Position numbers and translations under genes: made by a program. Positions 34,175-42,839 of a stretch of DNA of 64,000 nt are shown here, one piece after another. Positions within the stretch are counted from its first letter, which is position 1. Every line of letters begins with the position of its first letter. Below the pieces are notes generated by a model, which worked only from the letters and a program-made list of their open reading frames with translations, was not told where the DNA came from and did not search any database. Source of the DNA: 13-2-20CM-66-19 sp963824395 (GTDB lineage Bacteria; Pseudomonadota; Gammaproteobacteria; Steroidobacterales; Steroidobacteraceae); contig CAWGPF010000004.1 of the NCBI GenBank assembly GCA_963824395.1, positions 248,001 to 312,000 on the forward strand. Reading direction: 5' to 3'.

Positions 34175-35911
34175 GTGGCAGATATATTCGTCTCTTACTC
34201 CCGGGCGGATAAGGCGCGCGTCGCGCCCCTGGTCGCGGCATTCGAGGCGCAGGGCTGGTCGGTCTGGTGGGACCCGGAAATCACTCCGGGTGATGAGTTC
34301 GACAAGCTCATCGGGGCGGAACTGGAGGCCGCGCGCGCCGTGGTAGTGGTCTGGACCCGCGCGTCGGTGGATTCGCGCTGGGTGAAGGGCGAGGCCCGCG
34401 ACGCCGCCGACCGCGAGATCCTGGTGCCGGTGCGCTTTGAGAACGCGCGTTTGCCGATCGACGTGCGCTCCATCCATACGACGGAGATGGACGGCTGGGG
34501 CGGAAGCCGAGACAGCGCTCCGTTCCAGGCTCTGTGTGCCGCACTCGAGACGAAACTCAGGCGCTCCGAGCCCAAGGTAGTGACAGCGCCGAAGGATGAG
34601 CGCACGGCGGTATCCATCTGCGTCCTCCCCTTCAGCAACATGAGCGGGGATCCGGAGCAGGAATACTTCAGCGACGGGATCACCGAGGACATCATCACCG
34701 ACTTAGGCAAGGTATCGGCGCTGTCGGTGGTTTCGCGCAACACGGCCTTTTCGTTCAAGGGTTCCTCGAGCGACATGGCGCGCATTGCGCGCCAGACCAA
34801 AGCCTCGTACATCCTGTTCGGCAGCGTCAGAAAAGCAGGGGCCCGCGTGCGCATTACCGCCCAGCTGGTGGCGACGGCTAACGATGCCCAGATCTGGGGC
34901 GAGCGCTACGACCGTGATCTGAACGATATCTTCGCGCTCCAGGACGAGATTTCAAAAGCAATCGTCGCAGCCCTACGCCTCACTCTGCTGCCCGAGGAAA
35001 AGAAGGCTCTCGAGCAGCGCTCCACCTCCAGCAGCGAGGCGTACAAACTCTACCTGATGGCGCGCCAGTTCTGGCTGATGGACAACGAACGCAATAACGA
35101 GATCGTGGTGCGTATATGCCGCCGGGTGGTTGAGATCGATCCGAAGTATGCGCAGGCGTGGGCAACGCTGGCGCTCGCACAATGGAACATGTTCTGGCTG
35201 AGCGATTCAGGGGACGACGGGGAGAGCGCTGCCCAGACTGCATTGAGGCTCGACCCCCACCTCGCCGATGCCCATGCGGCAATGGCGGCAGCTTTGCGTG
35301 CCAAGGGACTATACGAGAAGGGAATCGAGGCGTGCCGCGAGGCTCTGCGACTTGAGCCGGGCTCGTATGTCGCGAACCGGATCGCCGGACTGAACTACAT
35401 GGGCCTGCGGCGCTACGAAGAGGCCGTCAAACATTTTGAAATCGCGGCCGCCGCGATGGAGTCGGACTTCACGGCGTTCTCGTTCGTATCTCAGTGCTAC
35501 AGGGCTCTGGGGGATCCTGTACGCCAGCAGGCTGCTGCGCGCTCGACCCTGGGCCGGATCGAAAAGTTAGTTGCAACCGATCCGGGACACAGCCGGGCGA
35601 TCGGCATAGGCGCGTGCATGCTGTCTGATCTGAATGAGGGTGAGCGCGCGAAAGAGTGGGTGATCCGCGCCCGGCTGGTAGACCCGGAAAACATCAATCT
35701 TCATTACAACCTCGCGTGCGCAATGGCGGCGCTAAAAGAGGTTGATATGGCACTCGACACCCTCGCCGAGATTGCCGATAACCTGTCGCCAGGCATGGTG
35801 AGCTGGCTGGAGTCCGATAACGACTTTGACTTGATCCGCGACGAGCCGCGATTCATAAGCATAGTGGGGCAGGTGAAGGCACGGCTGGCGAAGGCGCGCC
35901 GGCCCTCATAA
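34175..35911 (+). CDS. TIR-domain protein with TolB-like and TPR domains
   Basis: 578 residues from the GTG at 34175 (GGGG 6 nt upstream; a TTG at 34172 has poorer spacing). The TIR domain covers about 1-125 (ADIFVSYSRADKARVAPLVA, WSVWWDPEITPGDEFDKLIG, DSRWVKGEARDAADREILVP). A TolB-like block (ISICVLPFSNMSGDPEQEYF, YILFGSVRKAGARVRITAQL, DIFALQDEISKAIVAAL) lies at about 145-270 and TPR repeats follow. It has no transmembrane helix. The same TolB/TPR pair forms the tail of the kinase at 13678. The Glu of VKGEA is the likely TIR NADase residue (family knowledge; not tested here). Role as sensor or effector is unknown. Confidence 0.85.
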   Translation: MADIFVSYSRADKARVAPLVAAFEAQGWSVWWDPEITPGDEFDKLIGAELEAARAVVVVWTRASVDSRWVKGEARDAADREILVPVRFENARLPIDVRSIHTTEMDGWGGSRDSAPFQALCAALETKLRRSEPKVVTAPKDERTAVSICVLPFSNMSGDPEQEYFSDGITEDIITDLGKVSALSVVSRNTAFSFKGSSSDMARIARQTKASYILFGSVRKAGARVRITAQLVATANDAQIWGERYDRDLNDIFALQDEISKAIVAALRLTLLPEEKKALEQRSTSSSEAYKLYLMARQFWLMDNERNNEIVVRICRRVVEIDPKYAQAWATLALAQWNMFWLSDSGDDGESAAQTALRLDPHLADAHAAMAAALRAKGLYEKGIEACREALRLEPGSYVANRIAGLNYMGLRRYEEAVKHFEIAAAAMESDFTAFSFVSQCYRALGDPVRQQAAARSTLGRIEKLVATDPGHSRAIGIGACMLSDLNEGERAKEWVIRARLVDPENINLHYNLACAMAALKEVDMALDTLAEIADNLSPGMVSWLESDNDFDLIRDEPRFISIVGQVKARLAKARRPS

Positions 35912-35998
35912 GTACCTGCGAGCCTGGGTTAGCCCCAGCCGGATTCTGGCTATCTCAGGCGCGACCCGCTTAAGCTTTCTGGGCTATCCGGGGGACTT

Positions 35999-36895
35999 GT
36001 GTCGATAGCATTAGCGGCGGTCTACGTCTGTCTGGCACTGGTTGAGGTGCCGCTGGCCGTCGTGTGGGTGCGCGAGGCGCGCAGACACAAGTGGCCCTAT
36101 CGCCCATCCAAAAGCGATCTCGCGATCGGGGCCGTGACCTGCTTCCTGGATACGCTCGGCATCGGCAACTACGCGCAAATCACGGCCCTGTTCAAGTTGC
36201 GCGGCTATCCCCCCGATGAGCTGATCCCAGGCACATTGAACGTCGGCAACGCCCTGGGAATCATCATCAGCGCGGCGCTCTTCATCACGACTTTCCAGGT
36301 AGATCCGAGGCTGCTTCTCGCAATGGTCGTCAGCGCCGGAGCCGGCGCCTGGATCGGCGCCGGAATCGTAAGCCGGCTGCCGCGGCGGGTCATTCAGGTC
36401 TCCATGGGCGCAGCGCTCCTGGTTGCCGCCGCATTCTTCGCAACGAGCAACCTCGGGCTGACCCCCGCAGGGGGTTCGGCGATGGCTCTAAGCGGCTGGC
36501 GCTTCGCGGTTGCGGTCGCGGCAAACTTTGTCCTGGGTGCGCTCATGTGTGTCGGAATCGGCAACTACGCACCATGCATGGCGCTGCTCGCGCTGCTCGG
36601 CATGAACCCGATCGCCGCCTACCCGATCATGATTGCGAGCGACGGTGTACTGATTCCAGTGGCAAGCATTGCGTTCGTCCGTTCCGGGCGCTTCTCCCCT
36701 GCAGTCGCCGTTGGCCTGACGCTCGGCGGCATTGCAGGGACGCTCGCGGCATTCCCGTTCGTGAGGGTCCTGAGCGATCACCTCACGCTTCTGCAGTGGG
36801 CCGTCACTGGAATCATTACGTATGCGGCCATCGCGATGCTCCGCTCAGCGCTGGAACGGGAGCCGGCCGTCGCTCTGGCCACGCCCCTCGAGTAG
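35999..36895 (+). CDS. TSUP-family (TauE/SafE) membrane transporter
   Basis: 298 residues, GTG at 35999, seven or eight hydrophobic segments. The internal duplication typical of TSUP proteins is visible: LDTLGIGNYAQITALFKL with PGTLNVGNALGIIISAALF in the first half and LMCVGIGNYAPCMALLALLG with NPIAAYPIMIASDGVLI in the second. The family moves sulfite, sulfonates or other small anions. It stands alone between the TIR protein and a small membrane protein. The substrate is not readable. Confidence 0.88.
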   Translation: MSIALAAVYVCLALVEVPLAVVWVREARRHKWPYRPSKSDLAIGAVTCFLDTLGIGNYAQITALFKLRGYPPDELIPGTLNVGNALGIIISAALFITTFQVDPRLLLAMVVSAGAGAWIGAGIVSRLPRRVIQVSMGAALLVAAAFFATSNLGLTPAGGSAMALSGWRFAVAVAANFVLGALMCVGIGNYAPCMALLALLGMNPIAAYPIMIASDGVLIPVASIAFVRSGRFSPAVAVGLTLGGIAGTLAAFPFVRVLSDHLTLLQWAVTGIITYAAIAMLRSALEREPAVALATPLE

Positions 36896-37108
36896 TGAGC
36901 CGCGGTATTTGGCGCGGATGGCATGGGCGACAGGGCGGCGGCGGCGGCAGGGGCAGGGCGTATGAGTAACGAGAATTCAGGGGCGGGGTTGGCGACGAGG
37001 GCCGCGCGCTATGTTGTCCCCGCCGCGATATATATGTCGTAAAGCGGTTGGTCGTGCATGCGCAGGGAGTCTTACCTCGGCGGTTGATGTGCGAAACAGG
37101 AGTGCCAG

Positions 37109-37666
37109 ATGAACCAAGAGGCGCCGTCTGTGGCAGATGGAAACAGCGCGCAGAGTGATATCCGGATGACCCCGGCCAAAGGACTGCTGGTACTCGCGGG
37201 CGTAGTCGTCTTCGTGGCAGCCTACCTGGGGGTGAACCGTGCACTGGGGCTCACCGAGAGCTGGGCCGGCTTCCTCTTTCTCGTGTGCTGGGCGGTCAGC
37301 CAGCTGGATCTTTCCAGGCTGGCAGAGTGCGCCGTCGGCGCCCTGGTTGGGGTCCTCGTCGCGTACGCAATGCAACGGCTGCCGCCAGTCATGGGAACGG
37401 TGGCCTTTGTGCCAATTCTGGGCGTGATCTTGGCGATGGTCTATTGCCAGATCATGGGGTGGCTCACGGTGGTGGTGAATCTTACGACGATGACTTTCCT
37501 GACCATCGCGTCGATGCCCTTGGTCCAGGCGCACGTCAGCTTTCCGAACCTGTTTGCGACGCTGGCCTGCGGCGTGGCTTACTTCGCGGGGTTGGTGTGG
37601 GTCGGCCGTTGGTTCACGCAGCGCACTGCCGGCATGCAAAGTACGCCACGCAGCGGTGAGCAGTGA
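37109..37666 (+). CDS. Small integral membrane protein
   Basis: 185 residues with about five transmembrane segments (GLLVLAGVVVFVAAYLGVNR, WAGFLFLVCWAVSQL, LAECAVGALVGVLVAYA, VAFVPILGVILAMVYCQIMG, LTVVVNLTTMTFLTIASM, LFATLACGVAYFAGLVWVGRW). ATG at 37109 after AGGAG. It has no family match that I recognise. Context gives no partner; the TSUP gene upstream is more than 200 bp away. Confidence 0.75.
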   Translation: MNQEAPSVADGNSAQSDIRMTPAKGLLVLAGVVVFVAAYLGVNRALGLTESWAGFLFLVCWAVSQLDLSRLAECAVGALVGVLVAYAMQRLPPVMGTVAFVPILGVILAMVYCQIMGWLTVVVNLTTMTFLTIASMPLVQAHVSFPNLFATLACGVAYFAGLVWVGRWFTQRTAGMQSTPRSGEQ

Positions 37667-37739
37667 TATTGATCCCGCCGCGTCGGGATCCTTCGGACTG
37701 CATCCGCAATGCCCTACCGCATCATCTGGTACCCGTCCA

Positions 37740-37910
37740 CTATCGCCTTTGAGCAGTATTAGCCAGTCGTACATTCATCGTCTGAAGCTCTCGCTTCAAC
37801 TGACGAATCTGCTGCTGAAGATGCTCGAGCGCTATATCGGTCTTCCGCCGTTCATCGTCGATCTTGCGCTCCAGAGCAGATACCCGGAGCTCCAGGTCCT
37901 CGCCAGGCAT
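37740..37910 (-). CDS. Small coiled-coil protein (SlyX-like)
   Basis: 56 residues from the ATG at 37910, which has GGAG with 8-nt spacing; the longer frame to 37979 has no such site. The sequence is one amphipathic coiled coil (EDLELRVSALERKIDDERRK, TDIALEHLQQQIRQLKRELQ) rich in heptad Leu. It resembles SlyX-type small proteins in form but the resemblance is weak. Confidence 0.55.
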   Translation of the reverse strand: MPGEDLELRVSALERKIDDERRKTDIALEHLQQQIRQLKRELQTMNVRLANTAQRR

Positions 37911-38126
37911 GACTTCGCTCCTCGCAGTCCAGAATGAAGATAGACAGGGAGTCTGCGCTGGTTGCCTTGCGCAATCCACAAGGGCCGGCTCTCAGATTCG
38001 CGGGGTTTCGGGCGTGGAATTTGGGGGCGCTCCTCGCAGGCGAACGTCCCTTCCAGCACGGTACAGGCTTGCTCAGCACTTTCTAGCGGAACTTGGCGGA
38101 TTGCGCGGTGCTCTAAGGTTGCGGCG

Positions 38127-39293
38127 ATGGAGGCACATAAGGCCATGATGTTCCAAGGCTGGATTCAAAAAGCGCAGGAGCTCGGCGCGAGTGATCTGCA
38201 CGTGGAGGCGGACGGCCCGGTGATGGTCCGCATCCGCGGCAAGCTTCAGCCGCTCGGCGAAAGCTCAAGCGCGCCAGAGCTGCAGCGCTCGGGACAGCAG
38301 TTCCTGGGCGCTCAGGGATGGGCCGCCTTCCTGGAGCGAGGCTCCGCCGACATCTCCGTGGAAATCGCGGGGGTCCGCTGCCGTGTCAACCTGTTCAAGA
38401 CCATCCGCGGCATGGCACTGGCGGTGCGTCTGCTGCCTTCCTCGATCAGCGACCTGCGGTCCTGCAATCTTCACCCGGATCTGCGGCGGCTGATCGAGCC
38501 GACGACTGGTCTCGTCATCATCTCGGGTCCGACCGGGAGCGGTAAGTCCACGACGCTCGCGGCCCTGATCGAGGAAATCAACGCGACGCAGTCGCGCAAC
38601 GTCATCACGCTCGAAAGCCCGCTCGAATTCCTGCATGCCAACCGGCACTCCCTGATACGGCAGCGTGAGATCCCGACCCATTCCCCGAGCTTCGAACAGT
38701 CGATTACGGACGCGCTGCGGGAGAACCCCGACGTGCTCGTCGTCAGCGAGATGCGCACTCCGGAGGTCATGCGTCTTACGCTGAGTGCGGCAGAGACCGG
38801 CCACCTCGTGCTCGCGACGATGCACTCGGCCACGTGCGCCGAGGCGCTGACGCGCATTTGCATGTCATTTGCAGCCGAGATTCAGGGCAGCATCCGCGCG
38901 CAGCTTGCCGACTGCCTCGTAGGGGTGCTGTGCCAGCGACTCGATTACCTCAGCAGCAAGAAGCTGCGGGTGCCGCGCTGCGAACTGCTTCTCGGAAGCA
39001 TTGGCGCCAGAGGTACCATTCGCGCCGGGACTTTCAGCCACCTGGCGAACGTGATTCAGTCGGGGGGCGAGGAGGGCCTGTGGTCGTTCGATCGCTACGG
39101 GCGCTGGATGGAGCAACGCACGGACTGGGTGGTCCCGAGAGTGCGACCGGTACCCAATACCGTGGTAAGGCCGCCGGCACCCGCTGTCGAGTTGCGCCCG
39201 CCCGCAGTGCAAAAGCCCAAGGGCACTGAGGAAGGCGTTGACCTCGCGGAATTGTCCGAGCTCATCGAAAAGATAGAAAAGCGGGGGGACTGA
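38127..39293 (+). CDS. PilT/PilU-like type IV pilus ATPase
   Basis: 388 residues from the ATG at 38127 (AAGG 8 nt upstream); the open frame extends to 37962 but the first 55 residues are unlike the family. The N-domain (GASDLHVEADGPVMVRIRGKL) and core are typical secretion ATPase: Walker A GPTGSGKST, Asp box VITLESPLEF, Walker B PDVLVVSEMRTPEVMRL, His box TGHLVLATMHSATC. PilT usually has an invariant AIRNLIRE motif in the C-terminal domain; here that area is altered and the last 50 residues (VRPVPNTVVRPPAPAVELRP) are a Pro-rich tail. It may be a paralogue with another partner. No other pilus gene is adjacent. Confidence 0.85.
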   Translation: MEAHKAMMFQGWIQKAQELGASDLHVEADGPVMVRIRGKLQPLGESSSAPELQRSGQQFLGAQGWAAFLERGSADISVEIAGVRCRVNLFKTIRGMALAVRLLPSSISDLRSCNLHPDLRRLIEPTTGLVIISGPTGSGKSTTLAALIEEINATQSRNVITLESPLEFLHANRHSLIRQREIPTHSPSFEQSITDALRENPDVLVVSEMRTPEVMRLTLSAAETGHLVLATMHSATCAEALTRICMSFAAEIQGSIRAQLADCLVGVLCQRLDYLSSKKLRVPRCELLLGSIGARGTIRAGTFSHLANVIQSGGEEGLWSFDRYGRWMEQRTDWVVPRVRPVPNTVVRPPAPAVELRPPAVQKPKGTEEGVDLAELSELIEKIEKRGD

Positions 39294-39453
39294 CGGCGAG
39301 GCGACGGGTCGCGTCCTAGTGCCTCGCGATGCCCCTCGATTGCGTCGGTCACCCGTTTTCCCAGGAACTCGATAACTGGAGGTCAGCGCCGTCGGCGTGC
39401 ACCGGGGACAGGCTGGCGGGGGTCTGTCACCGCTCACCGCAGGCTCGACGACT

Positions 39454-39978
39454 TCAGGAGCGTCCCACGCTCACGCCCAGGGTGACGAGGAACTCGTCCA
39501 GCTGCGCGAACGACTCGGGCATCCCATCCTCCATCCCGGTGATGGCGCCCTCGAGAGCTTCCTTCGAGGGATAAAGTTCGTGTATGGCAACCACTGTCTT
39601 GCCATCCCTTTCCTCGAAGGTCACCGTGGTAACGGACCCCCCGTCACTTTCCTCATTCGTCCACACGAGGCGCTCGTTCGGTATCACTTCGAGGTATCGA
39701 CCGAAGAAAGCCATGGGCTTCGCGGCAGAGTCCGCCTTGCCGATCTCGAAACGGTAGCTTCCTCCGATACGGACATCCGCTTCGCAGGAGAGCAGCGACA
39801 GCCCGGCCGACTTCGGTGCCCACCACTTCTTGAGGAGCTCAGGCCTAGTCCACGCCCCGAACACGATGTGCGCCGGGGCGTCGAAGGTTCGGGTAATGAG
39901 CAGCTCGCGCTCGGATTTCTGCTCCAGCGTGGTGCGATTCTTCAAAAGGGTTCGCTCACTTCCTCTGCTTGCGTCCAT
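39454..39978 (-). CDS. SRPBCC/AHSA1-type protein, ArsR partner (leftward pair)
   Basis: 174 residues, ATG at 39978. The AHSA1-type fold is shown by ELLITRTFDAPAHIVFGAWTRPELLKKWWAP at about 25-55, RIGGSYRFEIGKADS and the C-terminal helix MEDGMPESFAQLDEFLVTLG. Such proteins bind hydrophobic ligands; the true substrate is unknown. The gene begins inside the 3' end of the ArsR gene (23-nt overlap), so both are translated from one transcript. ArsR/SRPBCC pairs are a recurring bacterial arrangement. Confidence 0.9.
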   Translation of the reverse strand: MDASRGSERTLLKNRTTLEQKSERELLITRTFDAPAHIVFGAWTRPELLKKWWAPKSAGLSLLSCEADVRIGGSYRFEIGKADSAAKPMAFFGRYLEVIPNERLVWTNEESDGGSVTTVTFEERDGKTVVAIHELYPSKEALEGAITGMEDGMPESFAQLDEFLVTLGVSVGRS

Positions 39979-40321
39979 GGGGCTTCTCTTTCCGCTTCAG
40001 TTCCTCGACCACCTTGTCCAGCTCGTCGAAGCGTGCGTCCCAGAGCTGGCGGTACCTCTCGATCCATGCTGTCTCTTCCTCCAATCGGCGCAGGCCGAAC
40101 CTGCAGGTCCGCACGCGGCCGAGCTTGTGGGTCGTGACCAGCCCCGCCTGCTCCAGGACGCCGACGTGCTTCTTCATGCCCGTGAGGGTCATGTGAAACC
40201 TCCTGGCTAGGTCCGTAATAGATGCGTCTGCACGCCCGAGCTGCTCCAGGACGCCACGGCGGGTGGCGTCCGAGAGCGCGGCGAATGAGGCATCCAGGCA
40301 GGTCTGGTAAGACTGAACCAT
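39956..40321 (-). CDS. ArsR-family regulator (leftward pair)
   Basis: 121 residues, ATG at 40321. A winged helix-turn-helix is clear (LSDATRRGVLEQLGRADASI, TDLARRFHMTLTGMKKHVGV, LEQAGLVTTHKLGRVRTCRF) followed by a helical C-terminus. No metal-binding Cys box is present. A 20-bp palindrome (40312-40331) covers its start codon, and the predicted promoter places the transcript start within a few nt of the ATG, so it may be leaderless. Confidence 0.9.
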   Translation of the reverse strand: MVQSYQTCLDASFAALSDATRRGVLEQLGRADASITDLARRFHMTLTGMKKHVGVLEQAGLVTTHKLGRVRTCRFGLRRLEEETAWIERYRQLWDARFDELDKVVEELKRKEKPHGRKQRK

Positions 40322-40331
40322 AAGGTTCAGT
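40312..40331. promoter_or_regulatory. Palindrome covering the ArsR start codon
   Basis: ACTGAACC, ATAA, GGTTCAGT: perfect 8-bp arms. The ATG (complement of 40319-40321) lies within it and the -10 element is adjacent at 40331-40336. It is a probable ArsR self-repression site. Confidence 0.6.
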
Positions 40332-40359
40332 ATCTAGCATAGGAATGGGGCGTAGACAA
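40331..40359 (-). promoter_or_regulatory. Promoter of the leftward ArsR/SRPBCC pair
   Basis: On the minus strand, TTGTCT (-35; 40354-40359), 17 bp, TAGATA (-10; 40331-40336). Start of transcription is predicted near 40324, about 3 nt before the ATG at 40321. The -10 is weak in sequence but exact in spacing. Confidence 0.4.
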
Positions 40360-40434
40360 GGGATGCCCCGGCGGCAGAGGACCTCATTATCTTAAACAGT
40401 GCCTCGGCTACACCGGCGACCACATAAAGGGCGC

Positions 40435-40463
40435 TTGACGCAACAAGTGCACAGGAATATATA
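40435..40463 (+). promoter_or_regulatory. Promoter of the rightward ArsR/SRPBCC pair
   Basis: TTGACG (-35; 40435-40440), 17 bp, TATATA (-10; 40458-40463). Start near 40470, 2-3 nt before the ATG at 40473. No Shine-Dalgarno would be on the transcript (AGGA at 40453-40456 is upstream of the start). Confidence 0.6.
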
Positions 40464-40472
40464 TACACGAAT

Positions 40473-40814
40473 ATGGATATAAACACCTTCGAGACACTCG
40501 CCGATAGAACCCGGCGCCGCATCGTCGAATCCCTGAGAAGCGGAGAAAAGCCGGTCGGGGAAATCGTCAAAGCCTCCGGGATCCAGCAGTCCGGAGTGTC
40601 CCGACACCTGCGGATCCTGCACGAATCAGGGTTCGTCTCGGTGCGACCGCTGGGGCAGCAGCGCCTGTACTCACTGAAGCCCGAGCCCTTCCGCGAGCTC
40701 GAAGCCTGGCTCGCCGGTTACCGCAGCCTCTGGGAACAGCGGCTTGACCGCTTCGCAGAGGCGCTGAAGCAGCCCAAACCCTCTCGGGTTCCGCACAGGA
40801 GATCGCGCACATGA
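40473..40814 (+). CDS. ArsR-family regulator (rightward pair)
   Basis: 113 residues, ATG at 40473. Winged helix-turn-helix: FETLADRTRRRIVESLRSGE, KPVGEIVKASGIQQSGVSRH, LRILHESGFVSVRPLGQQRL. The C-terminal helix ends basic. No Cys box. Its gene starts divergently from the other ArsR across 151 bp. It overlaps the SRPBCC gene by 4 nt (ATGA), so the pair is translationally coupled. The two regulators share the fold but not close sequence identity. Confidence 0.9.
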   Translation: MDINTFETLADRTRRRIVESLRSGEKPVGEIVKASGIQQSGVSRHLRILHESGFVSVRPLGQQRLYSLKPEPFRELEAWLAGYRSLWEQRLDRFAEALKQPKPSRVPHRRSRT

Positions 40815-41305
40815 GCACGCAGCAGGTCAGCACCAGCCGCTCGAGCACGGTGCTCGAGCGTACCTTCCGGACACGCGTCGAGGAGCTGTGGGAGTTGTGG
40901 ACCACCAAGGAGGGTTTTGAGTCCTGGTGGGGAGGCGAGGGGTCCCGTGTCGACGTCCACACGATCGAGGCTCGCGAGGGTGGCGCGCTTTACTACGACA
41001 TGATTGCCGTCGCGCCCGCGGACATCGACAAGAGGAGCCAGTTGGGCCTGGTCCCTGTCTCGTCGGTGCGCGCCCGATTTACGCTGTTCAGACCCTACCA
41101 GCGTCTCGTTCTCACGCATGTGATGGACTTTGTGCCGGGCGTGAGGCCCTACGAGCAGGCGATCGCGGTGGACTTCTTCCCGTCAGGCGATGCGGTGCGC
41201 ATGGTGACGACGATCGCGCCGCTGCACAACGAGGAGTTCACGCAGACGTCCGTCAGGGTCTTCACCAGCCAGCTGAAGATGCTGGAGGGGCGCTTCCGGG
41301 GATAG
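40811..41305 (+). CDS. SRPBCC/AHSA1-type protein, ArsR partner (rightward pair)
   Basis: 164 residues, ATG at 40811 overlapping the ArsR stop by 4 nt. AHSA1-type fold: TVLERTFRTRVEELWELWTT, FESWWGGEGSRVDVHTIEAR, EGGALYYDMIAVAPADIDKR, VRARFTLFRPYQRLVLTHVM. The function of this group is ligand binding or transport of small hydrophobic molecules. It mirrors the leftward pair in layout but not in close sequence. Confidence 0.9.
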   Translation: MSTQQVSTSRSSTVLERTFRTRVEELWELWTTKEGFESWWGGEGSRVDVHTIEAREGGALYYDMIAVAPADIDKRSQLGLVPVSSVRARFTLFRPYQRLVLTHVMDFVPGVRPYEQAIAVDFFPSGDAVRMVTTIAPLHNEEFTQTSVRVFTSQLKMLEGRFRG

Positions 41306-41659
41306 GGATGAGAGGCAGCGGCGGGCCCCACGCGCGGCTGCAGCCCGAAAGAGCGGCATTCTGACCCAGGATGTTTCGGGGGCGGGTGCTCGCGCAGTCC
41401 CTGCCAGGCGCTCAGTGGGCCTTGGGCGGCAACGCTACGGTCAATACTCCCTTTGCCAGACTCACGAGATGGTCATCGGAATGGGTATAGTGGCGGGCAG
41501 TCCTTTCAATTGAGGCTGTGGATGACCGACTTTCGGATCGCCTTGCACCCGCGCGGAGGTGTCGGACACGGGGCAACCGGCCACGTCGCAGGCGACGTTA
41601 TCCGACGTGGTGCAGCTGAAGGCGCTGTGCCGGTGGCGGGCTGACGGACAGGACGTTCC
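41306..41659. other. Gene-free region before hpnI
   Basis: 354 bp. Short frames on both strands lack support. It must contain the hpnI promoter; I see no clear -35/-10 pair and no copy of the hairpin/GGTGCA repeat. Confidence 0.4.
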
Positions 41660-42811
41660 GTGCCCTCCTTGCACACGTTTCTTGCCGCGGCTGGCCTGCT
41701 CAGCTTGGTGTTCGCCGCCGGTTATTCGCTGCTGACGCTCGTGGCGATCGTGATCTGGCGACATCGCGGTGCCGTCGCGTCCTCGCATCCGTCGGCACCG
41801 GTTACGGTACTGAAGCCTCTGTGCGATGCGGAGCCGGGACTTTATGAGCACCTTCGGACCTTCTGTCTGCAGGACTACGAGACCTTCCAGCTGATCTTTG
41901 GCGTACGCGACGGCAACGATCCCGCGCTCAAGATCGTCAGCCGACTCGTGACTGAATTCCCGCAGCTGCAGATCGACGTCGTCGTGGATTCGGCACTGCA
42001 TGGGAAGAATTACAAGATCAGCAATCTCATTAATATGCTGCGCACCGCCCGCTACGACTGGCTGGTCGTGGCGGACAGCGACACCTGGGTGGGACCGGAC
42101 TATCTGAGGTCCGTGACCGCGCCGCTCCGCGACCCCGGCGTCGGGCTCGTGACGTGTGTTTACCGGGGCGTGCCCACGGCCCGCGTCGCCTCGCGTCTGG
42201 GCGCCATGTACCTCAATGAGTGGTACATGCCCTCGGTACTCGTGGCGCGACTGATGGGTTACCAGGGATACGCCTCGGGGCAGACCATGGGTCTGCGGCG
42301 CGACGTACTTGAATCGATCGGCGGCCTGCACGCCATCCGCGATCACCTGGCCGACGACTTCCGGCTGGGCGAGCTGGTGCGCGGCGCGGGCCTCAAAATT
42401 CACATGTCGCGCTACTGGGTCGCCGCGCAGCACCATGAGCCGACGCTGCGCGCGCTGATCCGGCATGAGCTACGCTGGATGCGGACGCTGCGGGTGCTGC
42501 GACCGCGCAGCTTCGCGATGCTGTTTCTGAGCTTCAGCCTGCCGCTGGCCGTGCTCGGCCTGTGCCTGTCGGCGGGCCAGTCAGGAGTGGCAACGATTGC
42601 CTGGGAGCTATTCGGCGTCGCACTCATTGCCCGTCTGTGGATTCACTGGTTTCACCGGGGGCGCGCCGAGCGCCCGATGTGGTCTGATTTCTGGCTGCTG
42701 TCGGTGCGCGAGCTGCTGATGCTCGGGGTCTGGGGCGCCTGCTTCTTTACGTCGAAGGTCCAGTGGCGGGGCAGTGCGTTTGACGTCGATGCCGATGGCA
42801 TCATGCGCTGA
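41660..42811 (+). CDS. hpnI: Hopanoid glycosyltransferase HpnI
   Basis: 383 residues, GTG at 41660 with AGGA upstream. One N-terminal helix (FLAAAGLLSLVFAAGYSLLT), a GT2/GT21 domain with VTVLKPLCDAEPGLYEHLRT, GVRDGNDPALKIV, the D-x-D LVVADSDTWVGPDYL, and the C-terminal HELRWMRTLR, then two or three helices. This pattern is that of HpnI, which adds a GlcNAc unit to bacteriohopanetetrol, and is close to ceramide glucosyltransferases. hpnL follows at 28 nt. It is anchored in the inner membrane. Confidence 0.88.
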   Translation: MPSLHTFLAAAGLLSLVFAAGYSLLTLVAIVIWRHRGAVASSHPSAPVTVLKPLCDAEPGLYEHLRTFCLQDYETFQLIFGVRDGNDPALKIVSRLVTEFPQLQIDVVVDSALHGKNYKISNLINMLRTARYDWLVVADSDTWVGPDYLRSVTAPLRDPGVGLVTCVYRGVPTARVASRLGAMYLNEWYMPSVLVARLMGYQGYASGQTMGLRRDVLESIGGLHAIRDHLADDFRLGELVRGAGLKIHMSRYWVAAQHHEPTLRALIRHELRWMRTLRVLRPRSFAMLFLSFSLPLAVLGLCLSAGQSGVATIAWELFGVALIARLWIHWFHRGRAERPMWSDFWLLSVRELLMLGVWGACFFTSKVQWRGSAFDVDADGIMR

Positions 42812-42839
42812 CCGAAGACCCTAGCGGCAGCCCAAGAGC

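Noticed and set aside
41462..42466. 334-residue minus-strand frame over hpnI
   Set aside because: Antisense to a gene with clear glycosyltransferase motifs; no ribosome site and no motif of its own.
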